A DNA stretch of 64,000 nucleotides, from the NCBI RefSeq assembly GCF_013214165.1, contig NZ_JABSSM010000004.1, positions 4,522 to 68,521 of the forward strand, written 5' to 3'. Shown here piece by piece: positions 26,322 to 35,463 of this stretch. Source of the DNA: Shewanella sp. GTDB taxonomy: Bacteria > Pseudomonadota > Gammaproteobacteria > Enterobacterales > Shewanellaceae. Within the stretch, counting starts at the first letter, position 1, and every line of letters begins with the position of its first letter. The position numbers were made by a program, and so were the translations under genes. Below the pieces are notes generated by a model. That model saw only the letters and a program-made list of their open reading frames with translations, was not told the origin of the DNA and made no database searches.

Positions 26322-28917
26322 GAAGAAGCTTTTTTCGCCTATTTGGCTTTTACCTTTAGTGGCTATAGCCCTGGGGTCCTGGTTAGGAATAAAAAGCATA
26401 AGAGAAGCCGGTATCGAAGTGCGTATCCACTTCCCCAGTGCCACTGGGATCGATGTCGGTAAGACCTTAGTACGCTATCAAGGCCTGACCGTGGGTAAAG
26501 TCGTCGATATTGGTATTGATGACGAGTTACAAGGCGTCAATGTCGATCTTAAGATGGATTACCGAGCGGATCCCTTCTTAAATGAGCAAACCAAATTCTG
26601 GCTAGTCACACCTAAAGCCTCGATCACTGGGGTAGAAGGATTAGATGCCCTCTTTTCGGGTAATTATATTGCGATTCAACCCGGTGGTGGTCAGTCTCAA
26701 ACCTTCTTCGAAGCCGAGACTGACGCCCCGGCCATGTTGCCGGGAAATGATGGCTTAGTCATTGAATTAACAGCCGATACTCTAGGGTCTTTGGATGTGG
26801 GCTCACAGATATTCTATCGACAGATCCCCGTCGGAAAAATCATCAGCTACCAACTCCAAGGCTCTAGTCAAATTTTACTGAGCGCATTTATTAAGCAGCA
26901 ATACGCTCATCTGGTAAAGACGGACTCTCAATTTTGGAACGTTTCCGGCTTGCATATCAACGCCTCGCTCTCTGGCATAGATATAAAAGCCGAAAGCCTG
27001 TCGTCCATTCTTGCCGGAGGCCTCAGTTTTAGCTCTTCGGATGACTCTCAAAGAGCCGAAAACGGACACAGTTACCGCGTCTATGACAGTCAAGCATTGG
27101 CCCAAGGTGGCATCGAATTTACTCTGACAGCCACGCAATCGGATGCCGCATCCACTGGCACCGCTATCGTTTTCAGAGGCATAGATATTGGTCGTATCAC
27201 AGATACGCAACTCACGGAAACCGGTGTAGAGTTCACCGCCAAGATCGATAAAGAATATGCCCAGTTGCTCTCAGGCACGTCTCACTTCTGGCTCGAGGGC
27301 GCCGACATATCCTTGTCAGGTATCAAGCATGCGGGGCGATTGATCACAGGTAGTGTCATCAACTTTTCACCAGGAAGCGGTGAGCCTAAACAGCAATACC
27401 CTTTATTGGAGATGGCACCGGACCGAGACGCACAGGCTAAATTACTGTTAAGTTTAACCGCCGAGAATAACCCGGGAGTCGGGATCGGGGCCGAAGTACG
27501 TTATAAACAATTGCCAATCGGTAAGGTCAATTCCGTCAGCCTTAATCAGGCATTAACTGGCGTAGAATACCAGATAGAGATCTGGCCAGAGTTTACTGAC
27601 TTAGTCAGTACCAATAGCTATTTCATCCCCGAATCTGCCCTGTCAATTCAGGCATCCCTCGAGGGGATATCGGTGCAAACCCGAGATCTCTCGACCTTGA
27701 CTAAAGGCGCTATCAGCCTCATCCAGGGCGACAGTAGAAGCGCGGCAAAAAATCATACCCAATTGGCTTTGTTCCTCTCAACAGATGCGGCTGATGATTA
27801 TTTTGACCGACTAAATCAGTTTACATTATCCCTGAAGAGTACCGATGGTGCCGGTCTGTCGTCGGGATCGCCTGTCTATTATCAAAAAATGCAGATAGGC
27901 CAGGTCGACAAGGTTCACTGGAGTTCGGCTAATGAAAACTTCGATGTTAATATCAGCATACAAAAGCAATTCAAACCCTTAGTCAAAACCAATAGCGTTT
28001 TTTGGCGAAACAGTGCCGTCACAGTCAATGCGGCTCTCTCGGGCATAGAAATTGATGTTGCCCCTCTGCAGGGAGCCTTAAAAGGCAGTATCACCCTAGG
28101 TCTGCTCGACGATGAGGATATAGGCTCGCAAACTCATCTGTATGAATCTAAATCTCTGGCACTGGCTCAGGCAAAACCCATCACGCTCACCTTCCCGGCT
28201 GACGTCAAGTTAGCGGCCAAGGCGCCGATACGTTACTTAGGTCACAAGGTAGGCGCTGTCGAACGTGTCACCTTGAATAAAGACCTGATTAGCGTCAGCG
28301 TCGATGCCTATCTTTATGGCAATTATGCCCAACATTTTACTCAAGAAGACGCCGAATATTTCCTCGTCGATGCTCAAATATCCCTCGCGGGTATTCAGGC
28401 ACCTGAAACCTTAATATCCGGCCCCTATATCGGCGTCAAACCTGGGATAAGCACTCAAATCCGTACTCAGTTTATCGGTGAGGTGACTCCAGTGATACAG
28501 GCCAAGAAAGACTGGTTACAATTCACGCTCGAAGACACTAGTCTAGGCTCAATTAAAGTCGGTACCCCAATTATTTTTAGGGGCATAAAAATTGGTGCTA
28601 TCGATGCTTATCAGTTAACCGATACGGGTAATTCGGTACAAATGTTCGCTCATATCGATGGACAATATCGCCACCTGGTCAACCAAACGAGTCAATTCTG
28701 GGATCTTTCCGGAGTAAAAGTCGATATAGGACTCTTTTCAGGGGCTAAGATCGAGACCGGATCCTTAGAGACAATACTGGCGGGTGGTGTAGGTGTCGTC
28801 ACTGAGCAGCAAACCATGACCAATAACATGCTGACATCAGACGCGAGTTTCACCTTACATAAGAAGTTCGAAGCTAGATGGTTAACCTGGGCGCCAGTCC
28901 AACTCAGCCAAAAATAA
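26290..28917 (+). CDS. letB: LetB-like MCE protein with seven MCE domains
   Basis: Periplasm-spanning protein of 875 residues (E. coli LetB 877), forming a stacked hexameric tube that moves phospholipid between membranes. One N-terminal TM helix (SPIWLLPLVAIALGSWLGI) is followed by seven MCE domains. Each is recognisable by a Gly-x-Pro/hydrophobic-Y-x-G pattern: TLVRYQGLTVGKV, QIFYRQIPVGKI, AIVFRGIDIGRI, EVRYKQLPIGKV, PVYYQKMQIGQV, PIRYLGHKVGAV and PIIFRGIKIGAI. The ATG at 26290 lies within the 3' end of the second letA half; an upstream in-frame start at 26236 would add residues from that gene and is not used. No terminator was clear downstream. Confidence 0.93.
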   Translation: MTQIETPKVVKKKLFSPIWLLPLVAIALGSWLGIKSIREAGIEVRIHFPSATGIDVGKTLVRYQGLTVGKVVDIGIDDELQGVNVDLKMDYRADPFLNEQTKFWLVTPKASITGVEGLDALFSGNYIAIQPGGGQSQTFFEAETDAPAMLPGNDGLVIELTADTLGSLDVGSQIFYRQIPVGKIISYQLQGSSQILLSAFIKQQYAHLVKTDSQFWNVSGLHINASLSGIDIKAESLSSILAGGLSFSSSDDSQRAENGHSYRVYDSQALAQGGIEFTLTATQSDAASTGTAIVFRGIDIGRITDTQLTETGVEFTAKIDKEYAQLLSGTSHFWLEGADISLSGIKHAGRLITGSVINFSPGSGEPKQQYPLLEMAPDRDAQAKLLLSLTAENNPGVGIGAEVRYKQLPIGKVNSVSLNQALTGVEYQIEIWPEFTDLVSTNSYFIPESALSIQASLEGISVQTRDLSTLTKGAISLIQGDSRSAAKNHTQLALFLSTDAADDYFDRLNQFTLSLKSTDGAGLSSGSPVYYQKMQIGQVDKVHWSSANENFDVNISIQKQFKPLVKTNSVFWRNSAVTVNAALSGIEIDVAPLQGALKGSITLGLLDDEDIGSQTHLYESKSLALAQAKPITLTFPADVKLAAKAPIRYLGHKVGAVERVTLNKDLISVSVDAYLYGNYAQHFTQEDAEYFLVDAQISLAGIQAPETLISGPYIGVKPGISTQIRTQFIGEVTPVIQAKKDWLQFTLEDTSLGSIKVGTPIIFRGIKIGAIDAYQLTDTGNSVQMFAHIDGQYRHLVNQTSQFWDLSGVKVDIGLFSGAKIETGSLETILAGGVGVVTEQQTMTNNMLTSDASFTLHKKFEARWLTWAPVQLSQK

Positions 28918-28991
28918 CATCACACATTAAGCATTGCCAGCAGGAAACGTCCCCAGCTAAAAGGACCGTCGCGACACTGGCAGCGCTTTCA

Positions 28992-29282
28992 CTATGAGTC
29001 TGTACGGACTGCCAGTTTGTAGGGCATTAAGGGGTAACAAGTGATCAGCGTCAGCTGATCATGATAACTTGGCATCAGCACACGAGTGTCATTATCCTCT
29101 AAGGTTTGCATCCATGCTTGCTCAATAAGATATTGTGCGAAATACCCCTTAGCCTGCATATATGCGCCTCCTCCCAACAATAACAGTCCGGTTAATGTCA
29201 CATGCAACAAAGCCCTCTGCGCCAGCCCAGTAACAGGCTCATGCCTCCAGGCCTTTTGCTGACCCATGTCCATCATCGCCAT
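28992..29282 (-). pseudogene. class GN marine sortase, internally deleted
   Basis: A 96-residue remnant of a proteobacterial dedicated-system sortase, normally about 190-210 residues. Retained are the N-terminal TM anchor (TGLLLLGGGAYMQAKGYFAQ, about 31-50), the EQAWMQTL helix, and the end: DTRVLMPSYHDQLTLITCYP with the TLxTC cysteine at residue 82 and an arginine at 93. The roughly 100 residues holding the catalytic His box are missing; the join falls after QTLE (residue 62) and is in frame. The Cys-Arg distance is also a few residues short. A strong GGAGGAGAAG precedes the ATG, which overlaps the target gene by 44 bases. Transpeptidation should not be possible without the histidine. Confidence 0.8.
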
Positions 29283-29847
29283 CTTCTCCTCCGGTCTTAA
29301 TTAACACCTTTGGTCGCCTTTTCTGGGCCGCTAAGTTACGGAGCAAGCTCAAGCCTGCTCCCCTATCGAAGCTAAAGCTTGCCAGATAGGCTAAACCTAA
29401 ACCCAACAAGATCATGCCCATCATGATGAGTAAACGACTCTCACCTCCGGTCTGAGGCAAGTAGCCCACTGGTGGTTGCCAGCCAAATGATGTGGACTGC
29501 ACCGCACTGGCATTATTTGATACCACAGACGAAGGCTTTGCAGCAATGACCTCAACCGCCACTAAACTAGTGTGCTGGCTCACCAGATGATATTTGAGCG
29601 CCAAGGCTGTCACCTGTTTTTTGGCCTCATTTATCTCTCTTACCTGTCCCTCGATTACTCGAGGCTCACTCTCTCCTTGGCTGTGATAAACAAAACTACT
29701 CTGAGTTATCTCAACGCCACTCATGGCCTGAGCCACATTTATCCAACATGCCATCATGATGACTATCCCGGATATGGCCAATTTAAGCCCCCTCCGAAGA
29801 GGGGCGTGTAAATTCAAATGATGCTCTAGCCACGAACCTGTTCTCAT
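29239..29847 (-). pseudogene. marine proteobacterial sortase target protein, VIT/VWA core deleted
   Basis: A 202-residue remnant of the dedicated sortase substrate, which in relatives has a VIT and a VWA domain and is several times longer. Present: signal-type helix (about 21-41), SSFVYHSQGES, a fragment of the VIT domain (RVIEGQVREINEAKK, 63-77), then directly the last part of the VWA region (QVTALALKYHLVSQHTSLVAVE). The sorting motif LPQTG (130-134), a TM helix (137-158) and basic residues follow. Both joins keep frame. The tail after the TM (about 44 residues) is longer than usual for a sorting signal. Ribosome binding site AAAGGAAT is intact. It may be a decaying gene or a reduced surface peptide. 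Confidence 0.8.
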
Positions 29848-29875
29848 TTTTATATTCCTTTATCATGAAAACCGA

Positions 29876-30613
29876 TTAATGGTTGGCAGCAATGGCCGTA
29901 TTTTGTGACACAAACTTAATCGTGACCCTGCGATCGAAGAAGTCATTCTCCAGGCTTTGTTTAGCGGTTATCGGCGCACTGGCACCGTACGCACTAGCCG
30001 TTAATCTTTGTTCATTCACCCCCTTGCTCACCAGATAGCTCCTCACCTCGGCAACCCTCTGCTCAGACAAAGCCTGATTGTAGGTCGACTCTCCTCGGCG
30101 ATCCGCATAGCCAGTCAGATCTAACCTGAGATCAGCAGACATCCCCAGCGCACTCGCCAATTCATCCAGTTGTGGCTGGAAATGTGCTTCTAACAGAGAG
30201 GAGCCTGTCTTAAATTGAATATTTAAGCCCAGCTCTAACTCGGTCAATTTCTGCTGCCTGGCCAAATTGAGTTTGGCCAGTTCATCTTGCACCGACTCAT
30301 ACTGAACTGTGATAAGTGCCAGAGACTGATTATCTGCATTGAGTTGGGTAATGGTGGTTTCTTGCTGGCTTAACTTGACCTGTTGAGATTCAATCTCGGT
30401 ATCATCTCCAACCGACTTACCGATGATGCCGCCGGTAAACGCGCCGATGATCGCACCAATGGGCCCGCCGACGATGGCGCCTAGGACAATTCCCGAACCC
30501 ACGCCGATCAACTCTTCATGGTGCTCTCTTTGTTTTTCAGTGCCTGATGCATAGCCCATATTCGAAAATGTTAATGAGCTCATCACTAATGCGGCAATCA
30601 ATTGTTTGTTCAT
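29876..30613 (-). CDS. pdsO: sortase-system OmpA-like protein PdsO
   Basis: Envelope protein of about 245 residues from the dedicated sortase locus. Order: signal peptide (MNKQLIAALVMSSLTFSNMGYA), glycine-zipper stretch (GIVLGAIVGGPIGAIIGAFTGGIIG, in two runs), a coiled-coil-like segment (about 75-135), then an OmpA C-terminal peptidoglycan-binding domain with TGYADRRGESTYNQALSEQR. The ATG at 30613 is preferred over an in-frame start 57 bases upstream, because AGGGAAGAAT lies just before it and a proper signal peptide results. Unlike the two genes after it, it looks complete. Divergent from pdsR. Confidence 0.85.
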   Translation of the reverse strand: MNKQLIAALVMSSLTFSNMGYASGTEKQREHHEELIGVGSGIVLGAIVGGPIGAIIGAFTGGIIGKSVGDDTEIESQQVKLSQQETTITQLNADNQSLALITVQYESVQDELAKLNLARQQKLTELELGLNIQFKTGSSLLEAHFQPQLDELASALGMSADLRLDLTGYADRRGESTYNQALSEQRVAEVRSYLVSKGVNEQRLTASAYGASAPITAKQSLENDFFDRRVTIKFVSQNTAIAANH

Positions 30614-30900
30614 TTTATTCTTCCCTAGTGTCATTAAGTTATCTAAGTGTTCTGTGAACCAAGAGTTCACTTCGATTCGATATGCACATTAAAACCAATA
30701 GAGATGGCTTTGACGGGGACAAAAAATGGCATTGCGGGTATCAATTGTGGCAACAAAAAGGCAATCACTTAAGTTGGCTTTTTACCTCGTTGTTTTGCTG
30801 TATAGTCAAACTCCAACAGGGTTATCCGGCAATAAAGTAAGCTGCCGACGATTATCAATTAGCTATTGTCACGCTAATCGACTTTAAAAGGTTAAAGGTC

Positions 30901-31593
30901 ATGAAACGTATCGCCATCGTTGAAGATGAAGTCGCCATTCGCGAAAACTATAAAGAAGTATTACAACAGCAAGGCTACAGCGTCCAAGCGTATGCTAATC
31001 GCCCTATGGCGATGCAGGCTTTCATGACCCGTCTGCCGGATCTGGCGATCATAGATATCGGACTCGAAGATGAGATTGACGGTGGCTTTACCCTGTGTCA
31101 GTCCCTCAGGGCTATGTCGAGCAAGCTGCCCATTATCTTTTTAACCGCCAGAGACAGTGATTTTGATACCGTATGTGGTCTCAGGTTGGGCGCCGACGAT
31201 TACCTGAGTAAAGATGTCAGCTTTCCACACTTGATTGCCAGACTGGCCGCCCTGTTTCGCCGAGCAGAATTGCAAGGCAAAGAGATATTAGATGAAAACC
31301 TGCTGGAACGAGATAAACTGGTCATCGACATCAACCGCATGCAAGTGTATTGGAACAAGGCACATATTGAACTCACCGTCACCGAATTTTGGATGGTGCA
31401 CGCATTGGCAAAACGCCCGGGGCATGTTAGGAATCGACAAGAATTGATGCAGGAAGCCAAAATCTTTGTCGATGACAGCACCATCACCTCTCATGTGAAA
31501 CGAATTAGAAAAAAATTTCTCGCCCTCGATCCCAATTTCGACTGCATAGATACCGTTTATGGTATGGGATACCGATGGGATCCTCAGGGCTAA
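30901..31593 (+). CDS. pdsR: response regulator PdsR of the dedicated sortase system
   Basis: Two-component regulator of 230 residues: an N-terminal receiver domain (acidic EDE at 8-10, phospho-acceptor Asp in AIIDIGLED near residue 52, Lys in YLSKD near 105) and a C-terminal OmpR/PhoB winged helix (ELTVTEFWMVHALAKRPG, VDDSTITSHVKRIRKKF, GMGYRWDP). The sequence matches the family reported only with proteobacterial sortase loci. It is divergent from pdsO, so the 287-base gap between the two genes probably holds its own targets. Followed by the sensor kinase gene. Confidence 0.9.
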   Translation: MKRIAIVEDEVAIRENYKEVLQQQGYSVQAYANRPMAMQAFMTRLPDLAIIDIGLEDEIDGGFTLCQSLRAMSSKLPIIFLTARDSDFDTVCGLRLGADDYLSKDVSFPHLIARLAALFRRAELQGKEILDENLLERDKLVIDINRMQVYWNKAHIELTVTEFWMVHALAKRPGHVRNRQELMQEAKIFVDDSTITSHVKRIRKKFLALDPNFDCIDTVYGMGYRWDPQG

Positions 31594-31792
31594 GTGTTCA
31601 AAGCCGCTTAACATGTTTAAACCAAGAGTATCGCTTGTGTTATATCGCCTCCAGGACATAAGAGCTAAAGCCTCTATGTATGCTTTCCTCATCGTTAGCG
31701 AGACTAAAGACAGCATGCGCAAGCATTGGGCCTGGTTAACAACAACACTGGTCAAGATAACCCCGGCTAGCGTTAATAAAATAGCGAACAGG

Positions 31793-34036
31793 ATGAGCGA
31801 ACTCTTTTTGCTGTTGAAACACAAATTATCTCAATTTCATCCACCGATAGGCCTGAGATCCAAAGTCGCCATTTTATCTTTGTTTCTCCTTTGCCTGCCC
31901 TGGTTAGGCTATCAATATGTATGGGAAATGGAGAAATACCTGAGATACGGTCAGGAAAAAACACTCGAAGGCACCACCCAAGCACTCGCGACGGCACTGC
32001 ATGAACGCCCTAGCCTGTTTGATATACAGGCCAGTTTTCTTAACCAGGTAGAACAGGGTCGCGATCTCTATGCTTACCCTCTAGCTGGCCCCATTCAACT
32101 CGATGGCAAATTGGGTGATTGGGCCTCTTACCGCCACAGGAGTATCCATTATGGTGAAGACCATCTGATCTTTAAACGTTCAGCCGACGCCCCGTTAAAC
32201 GTCAATTTTAAACATATGGTGGGTAAATACGCTGGGTTTCTGTACGCCTTCTTCGAAGTCACAGACCCCAGTGTGATCTATCGTGGTAGTAACAGCCTCA
32301 AGATTGACGTCAATGACCACCTGGCCATAGCCACCTTGGCTCCCGATGGTAAATTCAAGCGCTATATCATCGCCACTCAAAAAGATGGCTGGGTGAGTTC
32401 ATATAAGCTGCCTGAAAATCCAAAAAAAAGAATGCCTGTCACGCCAGAGCTTAAAATTCAGGGAAAGTGGATCAAGACTGAAGTCGGTTACAATGTTGAA
32501 ATACGCATGCCCCTGGATATGATAGGTAGCAAACTGGGCTTCGCCATCTATGATGTCAACGATAAGAAGACCCGCATTCTGGACGCCATCGTCGGCACAT
32601 CTGCCATCGATGATGTAGAAAACTTAGGCACAGTACTGGTTCCTTCTCCTGAAATAGAAAGCATCATCAAAGGGATGAGCCATAACAGTTCGCGAATTTG
32701 GGTGGTTGATAAACATGGACGCGTATTGGCCAAGTCTGGTGACATTCGAACCAGCAGTAGTGTCTGGACCCGCACAGTCCAAGACAAACCCGATGACTCA
32801 TTTTGGGGGAGCTTTAAGCGGAACTACCTGCACCGTTTCTATTATAAGATCTTAACCGCCCCACCAAAAGATTTTATCGACTCCCTACAGGACTCCACCG
32901 TGCTCAAAGGAAGTCACATCAAGAATGCACTCGCTGGCAGGCAAGGCTCCACCTGGCGATTAACCCCGGACAATAAAGCCGTCATACTGGCAGCAGCCAG
33001 TCCCATCTGGATTGACGATAAGGTCATGGGAGTGGTGATAGCCGAGGAGACCACGCATGGCATCCGTACCCTGCGTAACAAGGCGCTGGAGAAGTTATTT
33101 AACATCATCCTCACCATCATGAGCATGGGCACTCTAGCCCTGTTCTTTTTCGCTTCCAGTATATCGAGCAGGATCAGAAAACTCAGGGATGAAACCGAAG
33201 AAGCCATAGACAGCCAAGGCCGGATCAGAAAAACCATCCAGGGCTCTGAAGTCAGAGATGAAATCGGCGATCTCTCGAGAAGTTTTGCCAGTATTGTCGG
33301 CCGTCTGGGCCAATACACACATTATCTGGAGAATATGTCTTCACGCTTATCTCATGAGCTGAGAACCCCAGTGGCCGTGGTGCGTTCTTCATTGGAGCAT
33401 CTGAGCCTACAACAATTAGATCCTGACACCCGTAAATACGTCGATCGGGCGGAAGAAGGCGTTAGCAGACTCAATATGATCCTCAATAACATGAGTGAAG
33501 CCACACGTCTGGAGGAGAGCTTATCTCAAGCCGAAGTGGACCTATTCCCCCTGTCTAAGGTCATCTCAGGTTGTATGCAAGGTTATCAGCTCACTTATCC
33601 AGATAAGGAATTTCTGGTATCAATCATACAAGAACCCTTGACCATGAGTGGCGTGCCCGAGTACATCGCTCAGCTCATGGATAAGCTGATTGCCAATGCG
33701 CTAGAATTCAGTACCGACAATACGCCCATCACAGTAACCCTAACGGCTAAGCACAGGCACGCAGAGCTGACCATTGCAAACTTAGGGCCCCTCTTACCCG
33801 AAAAAATGGCAGAGCAAATTTTCGAATCTATGGTCTCAGTACGCCAACAAAAAGCCCAAGATAAGCCCCATTTAGGCCTAGGACTCTATATCGCCCGGCT
33901 TATCACAGACTTCCACAAAGGCTCTATCGAGGCGAGGGATCTACAGGCTCTAGATAAAAACGCTAGAGCTGGCGCGGATTTAGTCAGCTCAGGCGTAGAG
34001 ATCTTGGTCTCACTGCCTTATATAAAAGATCAGTGA
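31793..34036 (+). CDS. pdsS: sensor histidine kinase PdsS of the dedicated sortase system
   Basis: Membrane sensor kinase of about 747 residues. A TM helix (ILSLFLLCLPWLGYQYVW) is followed by a long periplasmic region (about 50-430) with a carbohydrate-binding-like module (DGKLGDWASY...). A second TM (LFNIILTIMSMGTLALFFFAS), HAMP, the H-box SHELRTPVAVVRSS, an N-box (LIANALEFSTDN) and GLGLYIARL complete it. The frame is open upstream to 31559 inside pdsR; ATG candidates are 31613, 31715 and 31793. The last is chosen because it gives the usual family N-terminus, although its ribosome binding site is poor. It should phosphorylate PdsR. Catalytic motifs look complete although the effectors of the system are degraded. 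Confidence 0.85.
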   Translation: MSELFLLLKHKLSQFHPPIGLRSKVAILSLFLLCLPWLGYQYVWEMEKYLRYGQEKTLEGTTQALATALHERPSLFDIQASFLNQVEQGRDLYAYPLAGPIQLDGKLGDWASYRHRSIHYGEDHLIFKRSADAPLNVNFKHMVGKYAGFLYAFFEVTDPSVIYRGSNSLKIDVNDHLAIATLAPDGKFKRYIIATQKDGWVSSYKLPENPKKRMPVTPELKIQGKWIKTEVGYNVEIRMPLDMIGSKLGFAIYDVNDKKTRILDAIVGTSAIDDVENLGTVLVPSPEIESIIKGMSHNSSRIWVVDKHGRVLAKSGDIRTSSSVWTRTVQDKPDDSFWGSFKRNYLHRFYYKILTAPPKDFIDSLQDSTVLKGSHIKNALAGRQGSTWRLTPDNKAVILAAASPIWIDDKVMGVVIAEETTHGIRTLRNKALEKLFNIILTIMSMGTLALFFFASSISSRIRKLRDETEEAIDSQGRIRKTIQGSEVRDEIGDLSRSFASIVGRLGQYTHYLENMSSRLSHELRTPVAVVRSSLEHLSLQQLDPDTRKYVDRAEEGVSRLNMILNNMSEATRLEESLSQAEVDLFPLSKVISGCMQGYQLTYPDKEFLVSIIQEPLTMSGVPEYIAQLMDKLIANALEFSTDNTPITVTLTAKHRHAELTIANLGPLLPEKMAEQIFESMVSVRQQKAQDKPHLGLGLYIARLITDFHKGSIEARDLQALDKNARAGADLVSSGVEILVSLPYIKDQ

Positions 34037-34182
34037 TCATCAAAATCAATAGCATTGAAGTGCGGCTTATCGGTTTTAGTAAACAGATATGAGTAAATGG
34101 CACACCCCCTTCTATTTAGCCGTATAGATGTTAAGATGGCTAAATCTATTACTTCTCCTACTCGTTTCTGGAAATATGCCCT

Positions 34183-35361
34183 ATGAAAAAAGAAACCAAG
34201 ATCATCAGCGTTGGACGTGACAAGAAATGGACTAAGGGGGTGATCAATCCGCCTGTATTTAGAGCATCGACCATGGTCTTCGACACCATGGAAGAGATGC
34301 GTTTTGCTAGCAAAAACCGTGCTAACGGCGAGATGTTTTATGGCAGACGTGGTGGCCCAACCCACTTCGCTTTTCAGGCGGCAATCGCCGAACTCGAAGG
34401 CGGTAGCGGCACCGCACTCTACCCATCAGGCTCTGCTGCTATCAGCGGCGCCCTGTTATCATTTTTAACCGCTGGCGATCACCTCTTGATGGTCGACACT
34501 GCCTATGAGCCAACCCGAGATCTGTGCAACAAGCTGCTCGCAGGTTTTGGCATAGAAACCACCTATTATGATCCCATGATAGGCGCAGGTATCGCAGAAC
34601 TTATCAGGCCTAACACCAAGGTCTTGTTCCTAGAGTCACCAGGCTCAGTCACCATGGAAATTCAAGATGTGCCTAGCCTGAGCGCAATGGCACATCAGCA
34701 TGGCCTCATTGTCATGCTGGATAATACTTGGGCCTCACCGATAAATTCGCGCCCTTTCGAGATGGGCGTGGATATATCCATTCAAGCGGCCACTAAATAT
34801 ATTGTGGGTCACTCGGATGTGATGTTAGGCACGGCAACGTCGAACGACACGCACTGGGAGCAACTGAGAGAGAATAGCTATCTAATGGGGCAGTGTACCT
34901 CCCCCGATGATGTCTATCTCGCCAGCCGAGGGTTGAGAACCCTGGGCGTACGAATGCAACAGCATGAACAGAACGCGTTAAAAGTGGCAAACTGGTTAGC
35001 GACTCGCCCGGAAGTGGATCACTTGAGACACCCGGCATTCGAGACTTGCCCGGGTCATGAGTTTTTCAAACGAGATTTCACTGGCTCCAACGGCCTGTTC
35101 TCTTTCGTGTTAAAACAGGGCGACCTCAAGTCTGTTACCGCCTTGGTGGAAAACATGGAACACTTCAAGATGGGTTTCTCATGGGGTGGGTTCGAGAGCC
35201 TGATCTTAGGGGTCTTCGGTATCGACAAGATCAGAACCGCCACCAGCTGGGATAGCAGCAAGCCGCTTATCCGGCTGCACGTAGGCCTGGAAAATGCGGA
35301 TGATTTGATCGCCGATTTAGAAGCAGGATTCGAGCGTTTTAACGCCGAGCTAAACCGCTAA
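34183..35361 (+). CDS. metC: cystathionine beta-lyase
   Basis: PLP enzyme of the Cys/Met metabolism family that splits cystathionine to homocysteine, pyruvate and ammonia in methionine synthesis. At 392 residues it matches E. coli MetC (395). The PLP lysine lies in IQAATKYIVGHSD near residue 207. Cofactor-site residues are in PSGSAAISGALLSF and VMLDNTWASP. The C-terminal FSWGGFESL motif is the MetC-type substrate site. Own short transcript ending at a good terminator. No MetJ-type tandem box was recognised upstream. Confidence 0.94.
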   Translation: MKKETKIISVGRDKKWTKGVINPPVFRASTMVFDTMEEMRFASKNRANGEMFYGRRGGPTHFAFQAAIAELEGGSGTALYPSGSAAISGALLSFLTAGDHLLMVDTAYEPTRDLCNKLLAGFGIETTYYDPMIGAGIAELIRPNTKVLFLESPGSVTMEIQDVPSLSAMAHQHGLIVMLDNTWASPINSRPFEMGVDISIQAATKYIVGHSDVMLGTATSNDTHWEQLRENSYLMGQCTSPDDVYLASRGLRTLGVRMQQHEQNALKVANWLATRPEVDHLRHPAFETCPGHEFFKRDFTGSNGLFSFVLKQGDLKSVTALVENMEHFKMGFSWGGFESLILGVFGIDKIRTATSWDSSKPLIRLHVGLENADDLIADLEAGFERFNAELNR

Positions 35362-35392
35362 CATGCTCGTCAACTAATATATGCTAGAGCCT

Positions 35393-35417
35393 AAACCGCC
35401 ACATTGGCGGTTTTTTT
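35393..35417 (+). terminator. terminator of metC
   Basis: AACCGCC-ACATT-GGCGGTT stem followed by a run of T residues, 32 bases past the metC stop. Confidence 0.9.
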
Positions 35418-35463
35418 ATGTCTGTCCAATTTGCTATACAAGCATCGATTATAGACAGATAGG

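Noticed and set aside
31559..31792. Longer N-terminus for PdsS starting inside pdsR
   Set aside because: It would precede the usual first TM helix with unrelated residues and overlap the regulator gene; the frame is open by chance. ATG 31613 or 31715 cannot be wholly excluded.
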